Positions 6,181 to 10,630 of a DNA stretch of 10,630 nt are shown here, piece after piece. The position numbers were made by a program, and so were the translations under genes. How positions within the stretch are numbered: position 1 is the stretch's first letter; each line of letters starts with the position of its first letter. This DNA comes from a bacterium (lineage in GTDB: Bacteria; Myxococcota_A; Bradymonadia; UBA7976; UBA1532), in the NCBI GenBank assembly GCA_030424955.1, contig JAUHVS010000143.1:1-10630 (forward strand). The letters run 5' to 3'. A model generated the notes under the pieces. The model made no database searches. It saw nothing but the letters and a program-made list of their open reading frames with translations, and was not told the DNA's origin.

Positions 6181-6918
6181 TCAGCCCGGCCCGTCCCCCC
6201 GCAGCAGCGCCTGCACCTGGGCAAACGCGTGCCGCTGGGCGGCCGGATCGTGCATGGGCCAGCCGATGTGGGTGAAGCCGTGCACCGCGCCGGGGTGTAC
6301 GGTGATCGCCACGTCCGTGCGCCCCGCGAAGGCGGCGCGGATCTGCTCGACCTCGGCCAGCGGGATCAGCGGGTCCCGCTCGGCGAAGTCGAGCGCGAGC
6401 GGGCAGCGGATCTGCGGCGCGTGGGCCAGCAGCGCGCCCAGCCCGCCGCCGTGCCAGGTGGCAGCGCCGTCCACCACCCCGCGGGCCGCCGCCAGGAACG
6501 CCGCCTGCCCGCCGATGCACACCCCCACGATCACCACCCGCCCCGAGCAGCGGGGGTGCGCCCGCAGGGCGGCAACCTGAGCGTCGATAGCCGCCGCGGC
6601 GGCCGCCGGATCCAGCCGCGCCGCCCGCGCCAAGGCCACCGCCACCGAGTCGCCCGGCGGCAGCAGGCCGCCCGGGTGCTCGGCGTCGGCGTAGTACGGG
6701 TGCACCGCGCGCACCAGGGCGCCCTCGGCGGCGAGGGTGTCAAAGGCCCCATGGAGGTGCGGCCCCAGGCCCCACACCGCCGGCACATAGAGCAGCGCAG
6801 GGTGGCGGGCGCCGTCGTCGGGCACGGTGTCGCGGTGGGGCATGGCGCCGTCGGGCCGGGCCAGGTGGCCGTCGACATGCAGCAGCCGGGCGGGTGAGGC
6901 GGGGGTGCGGTCTGGCAT
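6181..6918 (-). CDS. Dienelactone hydrolase family protein
   Basis: This 245-residue alpha/beta hydrolase lacks a signal peptide and should act in the cytoplasm. The nucleophile is Cys134 in GVCIGG (132-137), the cysteine-containing elbow typical of dienelactone hydrolases rather than the Ser of esterases. Asp182 (ERDPLIP) and His213 (GAVHGF) complete the triad. Known members open lactone rings in chlorocatechol breakdown, but many homologues sit outside such pathways. No catabolic cluster is present here, so the substrate is unassigned. The frame is open to an ATG at 6966, but 6918 is preferred because the homologous region begins just after it and a promoter-like sequence occupies 6925-6953. 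It converges on the transferase gene with 43 bp between stop codons. Confidence 0.88.
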   Translation of the reverse strand: MPDRTPASPARLLHVDGHLARPDGAMPHRDTVPDDGARHPALLYVPAVWGLGPHLHGAFDTLAAEGALVRAVHPYYADAEHPGGLLPPGDSVAVALARAARLDPAAAAAAIDAQVAALRAHPRCSGRVVIVGVCIGGQAAFLAAARGVVDGAATWHGGGLGALLAHAPQIRCPLALDFAERDPLIPLAEVEQIRAAFAGRTDVAITVHPGAVHGFTHIGWPMHDPAAQRHAFAQVQALLRGDGPG

Positions 6919-6924
6919 GGGGCG

Positions 6925-6953
6925 AGCGTGCCCCGCGGGGCCCGGCCGGGCAA
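6925..6953 (-). promoter_or_regulatory. Candidate leaderless promoter of the dienelactone hydrolase gene
   Basis: On the minus strand TTGCCC (6953-6948), a 17-bp spacer and CACGCT (6930-6925) are followed by 6 nt and then the ATG at 6918. No Shine-Dalgarno sequence is present. The layout duplicates that of the patatin gene. The -10 departs from TANNNT at its first base, which lowers confidence. Confidence 0.4.
6931..6950. repeat. Two abutting perfect 10-bp palindromes
   Basis: CCCCGCGGGG (6931-6940) and CCCGGCCGGG (6941-6950) are each perfect palindromes and directly adjoin. They lie 30 bp past the protease stop codon and inside the promoter spacer of the hydrolase gene. They could be a transcription-terminating GC stem, a regulator site, or chance in GC-rich DNA. 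Confidence 0.5.
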
Positions 6954-6979
6954 CCCGCCTGGGCACGCCGGTGAGCGGC

Positions 6980-8830
6980 TCAGCGCCCCAGGCCGTCGGC
7001 GGTGTCGCAGGGCAGCCGCTCGAAGTGCGCGTCGGCGTCGAAGGCCCCGGCCACGTGGGCGGGCGCGCCGGCGCGGCGGCGGAAGGTCACGTCGGCCCAA
7101 GGCCGCCCGCTCGGGGCCACGCCCAGCTCGCCGAAGGCGTCGAGCACGGCCACGCCGCCATGGAACCCCGCGCCATCATTTATGAAAACGAGCACCCGGT
7201 CGTCGCCGTTGAAGGCCGTCAGGCGGGCGTCCTCGCGGTCGCACGCGCCGCCGAAGTCGCGGTCGGGGTGGCACACTGTCCACACCGCGCCGGGGGCCAG
7301 GGTGCCCGCCAGGCGGGCCTCGACGGTGCAGCGGCCGGTGGCCAGGGCGCGCGCGCTGTTGTTCTCGAGGCACAGGCCCACCTCGCCCAGATCCACGGGG
7401 GCGTCGCCGCAGTTGCGCAGCTCCAGCGCCTTGTTCATGCCACGGCCCTCGACGTACTCGCTGATGACCACGCAGGGGGCGCCGGGCGCCAGCACGGGCG
7501 GCTCGGGCTCAGGCTCGGGCTCGGGCTCGGGCTCGGGCTCAGGCTCGGGCTCAGGCTCGGGCTCGGGCTCGGGATCCGGCACGGTCGCGGCGGGCTGGCA
7601 GTCGTAGCCCAGCGCGTCCCCGGTCCAGCCACAGGCCTGGTCCGCCGCCGCGCAGTCCCGCTGCCGCAGCTGATCCGCCTCGCACCACACGGCCAGGTCG
7701 CCGTCGCAGCGCCCCAGGAAGTCCAGGCCGTCGCAGCCGCCTGCGGGCTCAGGCTCGGGCTCGGGCTCCACCAGCGGCCGCAGCACGGCGGCCGCCTGCG
7801 GGTTGGCCGCCACCAGGTCGCCCAGGCTCGCGAAGAAGTTGTGGCCGCCCGTCGCGTCCGGCGCGACCACGCCGCCCCAGTTCAGCCCGATCAGCGTGCC
7901 GTCGGCCGCGTCGAACACGCCGCCGCCCGAGCTGCCGCCCAGGGTGTCGGCGTCGTGGCGGGCGTGATCGGCGTCGCTGCGGCAGTTGGTGCAGCTGCGC
8001 TCGCCGCTGAAGGTGATGCACTCCTGGCCGAAGCGGCTCACCCGCCCGGGGCTCACCAGCTTGACCGGCGTGCACCACGGATCCCCCGCCTCGCGGTAGT
8101 CGCAGTTGGTGTGGATCACGTCGATGCGGTCGCCCACCTGCGGGCGCTGGAACGCCAGCGGCGCCCAGCCGTACACCTCGCCCGGCAGCCGGTCGCCGTA
8201 GGGCTCACGCTCGCAGCGCAGCACGCTCACGTCGTGGGTGCAGTCGGTGAGCACCAGCTCGGGGCAGCGGAAGGTCAGGCTGCCGGCGCCACCGTCCTCG
8301 GTCTCGGCGCGGAAGCGCACGCTCGCCGCCGCCGCCACGTCGGGGGCGCAGTGGTGGTTGGTGATCAGCAGATCCGCCGAGATCAGCGTCGCGCTACAGC
8401 GGTAGCTGCCGCCGCCGTCGGTGTAGTCGATGCGGCCGCTCGCGCGGGCGTTGGGCCCCCGGGGGTCGTCGGCGGCCAGGTCGCGGGCCCGCAGCCAGTC
8501 GAGGCTGCCCACCACGTTGCCCACGCCCATCGTCTCGCCGTCGGGCGAGCTGGCCACGGGCTCCACCTGTACCGGCAGGGTGCAGGGCATGAGGTCAAAG
8601 GTGCACCGGGCCGTGCACGCCGGGCGGCCGACGGTCGCGGGATCGAGGTCGCTGCAGGTCACGCCGCCCAGCAGATCGCCGTCGCACAGCTCGCCGGTCT
8701 GCAGCACCGCGTCACCGCACACGGGCGCGAGGGGATCAGCCGCCTCGATGGCCGGCCCGGCGCAGCCCATGGCCGCCAGCCCCACCCACGCACCGATGCA
8801 CCGCGCCCACCCGACGATCGCCGTCCGCAT
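6980..8830 (-). CDS. Exported trypsin-like protease with Cys-rich modules and lamin-tail domain
   Basis: This 616-residue modular protein starts with an export signal (1-22) ending at Cys23; the lipobox-like AMGC is atypical, so a plain signal peptide is possible. A Cys-rich module of the CGD..GE.CD type common in myxobacteria follows (38-83, six Cys). The trypsin-like domain (about 125-345) carries a probable His160 (TNHHC), Asp200 (HDVSVL) and Ser301 (GGSSGGG). A short Glu-Pro linker (355-362), a second six-Cys module (366-411) and a (Pro-Glu)12 linker (420-443) lead to a lamin-tail-like domain (about 449-595: ISEYVEG, ALELRN, FNGDDRVLVF). It is probably an extracellular or surface endopeptidase. 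The catalytic elbow ends in GG rather than GP. AGGAG 7 nt before the ATG at 8830 sets the start over 8854. The 181 bp upstream holds no gene. Confidence 0.88.
   Translation of the reverse strand: MRTAIVGWARCIGAWVGLAAMGCAGPAIEAADPLAPVCGDAVLQTGELCDGDLLGGVTCSDLDPATVGRPACTARCTFDLMPCTLPVQVEPVASSPDGETMGVGNVVGSLDWLRARDLAADDPRGPNARASGRIDYTDGGGSYRCSATLISADLLITNHHCAPDVAAAASVRFRAETEDGGAGSLTFRCPELVLTDCTHDVSVLRCEREPYGDRLPGEVYGWAPLAFQRPQVGDRIDVIHTNCDYREAGDPWCTPVKLVSPGRVSRFGQECITFSGERSCTNCRSDADHARHDADTLGGSSGGGVFDAADGTLIGLNWGGVVAPDATGGHNFFASLGDLVAANPQAAAVLRPLVEPEPEPEPAGGCDGLDFLGRCDGDLAVWCEADQLRQRDCAAADQACGWTGDALGYDCQPAATVPDPEPEPEPEPEPEPEPEPEPEPEPEPPVLAPGAPCVVISEYVEGRGMNKALELRNCGDAPVDLGEVGLCLENNSARALATGRCTVEARLAGTLAPGAVWTVCHPDRDFGGACDREDARLTAFNGDDRVLVFINDGAGFHGGVAVLDAFGELGVAPSGRPWADVTFRRRAGAPAHVAGAFDADAHFERLPCDTADGLGR
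7502..7573. repeat. Hexamer array coding the (Pro-Glu)12 linker
   Basis: Twelve head-to-tail 6-bp units, each ctcggg or ctcagg on the plus strand, encode Pro-Glu on the minus strand. Only one base of the unit varies (nine G, three A), always the Pro wobble position. A degenerate unit (atccgg, giving Pro-Asp) ends the array. Confidence 0.95.
7748..7768. repeat. Short second copy of the same hexamer array
   Basis: Three and a half units of ctcagg/ctcggg code for the first Glu-Pro linker of the protease, using the same unit as the longer array about 175 bp away. Confidence 0.85.
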
Positions 8831-8837
8831 GACCTGT

Positions 8838-8842
8838 CTCCT
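8838..8842 (-). promoter_or_regulatory. Ribosome binding site deciding the protease start
   Basis: The minus strand reads AGGAG 7 nt before the ATG at 8830, favouring this start over the in-frame ATG at 8854. Confidence 0.7.
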
Positions 8843-8984
8843 GTGTCGGTCCACCGCCCCGCCTCAGGGGCGCGCCCGGGCCGCTGAGCGCCGCGGGCCC
8901 CCCGGAATTCGGCAGGGCAGCTGGGCGATTTCGATCCGCGGGGGTCTGCTGGGACCCAGGGCTCGAGGCCGGGCGGATCGGGGC

Positions 8985-9007
8985 GGCCGCGGGGCGCAGC
9001 CGCGGCC
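8985..9007. terminator. GC hairpin after the membrane protein gene
   Basis: GGCCGCGG (8985-8992) and CCGCGGCC (9000-9007) form a perfect 8-bp stem with a 7-nt loop, beginning 5 nt after the stop codon of the minus-strand gene ending at 9012. No T-tract follows, so it may pause or terminate transcription or protect the 3' end. Position supports a 3'-end role. Confidence 0.45.
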
Positions 9008-9011
9008 AGCG

Positions 9012-9758
9012 TCAGCCGCCGGGGGGCGCCAGCACGATCTCCAGGTGATCGCCATCGATCCGGGCGCTGCGCACCGCCCGCTGGCTCAGGCTGCGGGTGC
9101 GCTTGAGGACCGCCGACTCCACCAGCTCGCGGATGGTCGAGCGCGCGCCCACCAGGCCCAACAGGTCCACCTCGCCCACCTGCAGCCCCTTCAGCGTGAA
9201 CACCGGCGCGCCGGGGGCCCAGCTGCCGGTCAGCTCGACCTGCAGGTTCAGGTGCCCGCCGCCCTCGGCGTAGGGCGCGGTCAGCCGCACCCGCGCGTCG
9301 CCGCTGCTGAAGGCCACCTCGGCCTTCACCGCCCGCAGATCCAGCGCCTCCAGCCGCAGGTTGCCCCAGATCCCGAGCGGATCGGGCAGCTCGGCCAGGC
9401 CGCTCACCAGCCGGCGCCGCTCCCGCCGCAGGGTGCCCAGCAGCGCCCGATCCTCGAGCATCGACTGGAGCACCTGCGTGGCCTCCTCCCCCGACAGCCG
9501 CACCCGGCCCTGCCCCTCGGCGGCCTGTTTGCGCATGCGGTCGCTCAGCCCGCGCATCACCTTGCGCCCGTGGGGGCGCGGCTGGATCGCCAGCGGGCTG
9601 GCCACCGCCAGGTTCTCGGCGATGCGCTTCGCCTGGTACCAGGCCAGCCCCACCAGGCCGCCGGCGAGGGCCAGCGCGATGAGGATCCCCCACAGGATCA
9701 GCCGACCCCAGCGGCGGCGGGGCGCGGGGGGCGGCGGGGCGGCGGCGGCGTCGGTCAC
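9012..9758 (-). CDS. Unrecognised single-pass membrane protein
   Basis: I do not recognise this 248-residue protein. It has an Ala/Pro-rich N-terminus with an RRR cluster (14-16), one clear transmembrane helix (about 19-41), and a roughly 205-residue soluble part, so a cytoplasmic N-terminus and an extracytoplasmic body are likely. The soluble part has a basic segment (60-80), LSGEEATQVLQSML (89-101) and then alternating hydrophobic strands, ending in RIDGDHLEIVLAPPG. This broadly recalls small membrane-anchored, lipid-binding-like beta proteins such as YpmS, but only by architecture. The GTG start at 9758 is preferred because GAGG lies 6 nt upstream; the ATG at 9791 has no such site and would add 11 residues. 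It diverges from hrpB; a TAGCGT at 9810-9815 (minus) is a possible -10. Confidence 0.75.
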   Translation of the reverse strand: MTDAAAAPPPPAPRRRWGRLILWGILIALALAGGLVGLAWYQAKRIAENLAVASPLAIQPRPHGRKVMRGLSDRMRKQAAEGQGRVRLSGEEATQVLQSMLEDRALLGTLRRERRRLVSGLAELPDPLGIWGNLRLEALDLRAVKAEVAFSSGDARVRLTAPYAEGGGHLNLQVELTGSWAPGAPVFTLKGLQVGEVDLLGLVGARSTIRELVESAVLKRTRSLSQRAVRSARIDGDHLEIVLAPPGG

Positions 9759-9873
9759 AGGGCACCTCACAGACAGAGCGGCCGGCAGCATTGCCCGATC
9801 GCCGCAGAAACGCTACGTCCCGCGGCCCGCCACGGCCTGCCCGCGAAGGCGGGAGCCTGGCCCCCCGGCCTGC

Positions 9874-9879
9874 TACCCT
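9874..9879 (+). promoter_or_regulatory. Candidate -10 element of a leaderless hrpB
   Basis: TACCCT lies 7 nt before the hrpB ATG and there is no Shine-Dalgarno sequence, as for the patatin gene. No good -35 is visible at 16-18 bp spacing, so support rests on the -10 and the missing ribosome binding site. Confidence 0.35.
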
Positions 9880-9886
9880 GCGCGCC

Positions 9887-10630
9887 ATGCGACCCGCCCT
9901 GCCCGTCGACGACACCCTGCCCGCGCTCCTCGACGCCCTGCGCGCCCACGGCGCGGCCGTGCTGGTCGCCCCGCCGGGGGCCGGCAAGACCACCCGGGTC
10001 CCCCCGGCCATCCTGGACGCCGGCCTGGCCGGCGACGGGCGCGTCCTGCTCTTGCAGCCCCGCCGCGTCGCCGCCCGGAGCTGCGCCCAGCGCATCGCCG
10101 CCGAGCGGGGGGGCGTGGTGGGCGGCGAGGTGGGCTACCGCATCCGCTTCGAGGCCCGCGTGGGCCCCGACACCCGCATCGAGGTGCTCACCGAGGGCCT
10201 GCTCACCCGCCGCCTGCAGTCCGATCCGTTCCTCGAGGGCGTCGGCTGCGTGATCCTCGACGAGTTCCACGAGCGCAGCCTGCACGCCGATCTGGCGCTG
10301 GCCTTCCTGCGCGAGATCCGCGCCGACGTCCGCGACGACCTCCGGGTGGTGGTGATGTCGGCCACCCTGGACCCGGGCCCGGTGGCTGAGTTCCTGGGCG
10401 CGCCCGTGCTGCACAGCGAGGGCCGCACCTACCCCGTCGACATCACCTACGATCCGCGCCCCGACGAGCGCCCCATGCCCCTGCGCTGCGCGCTGGCGGT
10501 GCGGCAGGCCCTGGCCCAGACCGACGCCGGCCACGTGCTCGCCTTCCTGCCCGGCGTGGGCGAGATCCAGCGCACCGCCGACCTGCTGGCCGATCTGCCC
10601 GTGCCCGTGCGCCCGCTGCACGGCAGCCTG
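9887..10630 (+). CDS. hrpB: ATP-dependent helicase HrpB, N-terminal part
   Basis: The frame runs 248 codons from ATG to the window end without a stop and covers the first helicase domain and the beginning of the second. Motif I (Walker A) is PPGAGKTT (29-36), motif Ia is around QPRRVAA (57-63), motif II is DEFH (125-128) followed by ERSLHADLALA, and motif III is SAT (158-160). GRTYPV (179-184) and FLPGVGEI (220-227) follow as in HrpB. DEFH rather than DEAH, with HERSLHADLAL, identifies HrpB against HrpA. It is a DExH-box RNA helicase family member whose exact bacterial role is poorly known; full-length proteins are about 800-850 residues, so two thirds lie outside. The start is fixed by homology and lies 7 nt after a -10-like hexamer. 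Confidence 0.95.
   Translation, partial: MRPALPVDDTLPALLDALRAHGAAVLVAPPGAGKTTRVPPAILDAGLAGDGRVLLLQPRRVAARSCAQRIAAERGGVVGGEVGYRIRFEARVGPDTRIEVLTEGLLTRRLQSDPFLEGVGCVILDEFHERSLHADLALAFLREIRADVRDDLRVVVMSATLDPGPVAEFLGAPVLHSEGRTYPVDITYDPRPDERPMPLRCALAVRQALAQTDAGHVLAFLPGVGEIQRTADLLADLPVPVRPLHGSL

Noticed and set aside
7502..7768. Hexamer arrays as a CRISPR or regulatory repeat
   Set aside because: There are no spacers, and the units are in frame and code the Pro-Glu linkers of the protease.
6827..8887. A 686-codon plus-strand open frame opposite the hydrolase start and protease
   Set aside because: Low-complexity Gly/Ala/His-rich translation, including a Leu-Gly run that merely mirrors the hexamer repeat. 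The opposite strand encodes a recognisable exported protease.
8430..10253. A 607-codon plus-strand open frame across the protease start, membrane protein and hrpB start
   Set aside because: It crosses three better-supported genes and reads hrpB out of frame, with no domain signal.

Overview
The window is 10.6 kb of very GC-rich DNA (roughly 70% or more by eye). Codon third positions are almost all G or C, and long open frames shadow every real gene. The content points to a Myxococcota or other deltaproteobacterial-type genome. The main reasons are a secreted protease with a cysteine-rich 'CGD...GE.CD' module, proline-glutamate linkers and a lamin-tail domain, plus two putative lipoproteins and an animal-type arsenite methyltransferase. 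This placement is inference; no marker gene in the window fixes the taxon.

Layout from left to right: (1) the first 12 codons of a minus-strand gene that may be a REP-associated (Y1) transposase; (2) a strong hairpin plus T-tract terminator; (3) a soluble GAF-domain histidine kinase on the minus strand; (4) a divergent patatin/RssA-type lipid hydrolase; (5) convergent with it, arsM on the minus strand, with a palindromic operator candidate in front; (6) a minus-strand 5'-nucleotidase-family lipoprotein; (7) a divergent YfcG-like glutathione S-transferase; (8) convergent with it, a dienelactone-hydrolase-family protein; (9) a large trypsin-like protease/lamin-tail exported protein; (10) an unrecognised single-pass membrane protein; (11) the divergent start of the ATP-dependent helicase gene hrpB, cut by the window end. 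No tRNA, rRNA, CRISPR or complete mobile element is visible, and no stretch over 300 bases lacks a gene.

The genes look like mostly independent transcription units (two convergent pairs, three divergent pairs) rather than one operon or pathway. Loose functional links are detoxification (arsM, glutathione transferase, dienelactone hydrolase) and cell-envelope or export functions (two lipoprotein candidates, the protease, the membrane protein). I see no clearly new multi-gene system. The most interesting points are: a shared promoter geometry that predicts leaderless mRNAs for at least two genes; the unlinked arsM with its own operator-like palindrome and a double-Cys tail; the modular protease with a nearly pure hexamer repeat coding its linker; and an orphan cytosolic kinase.
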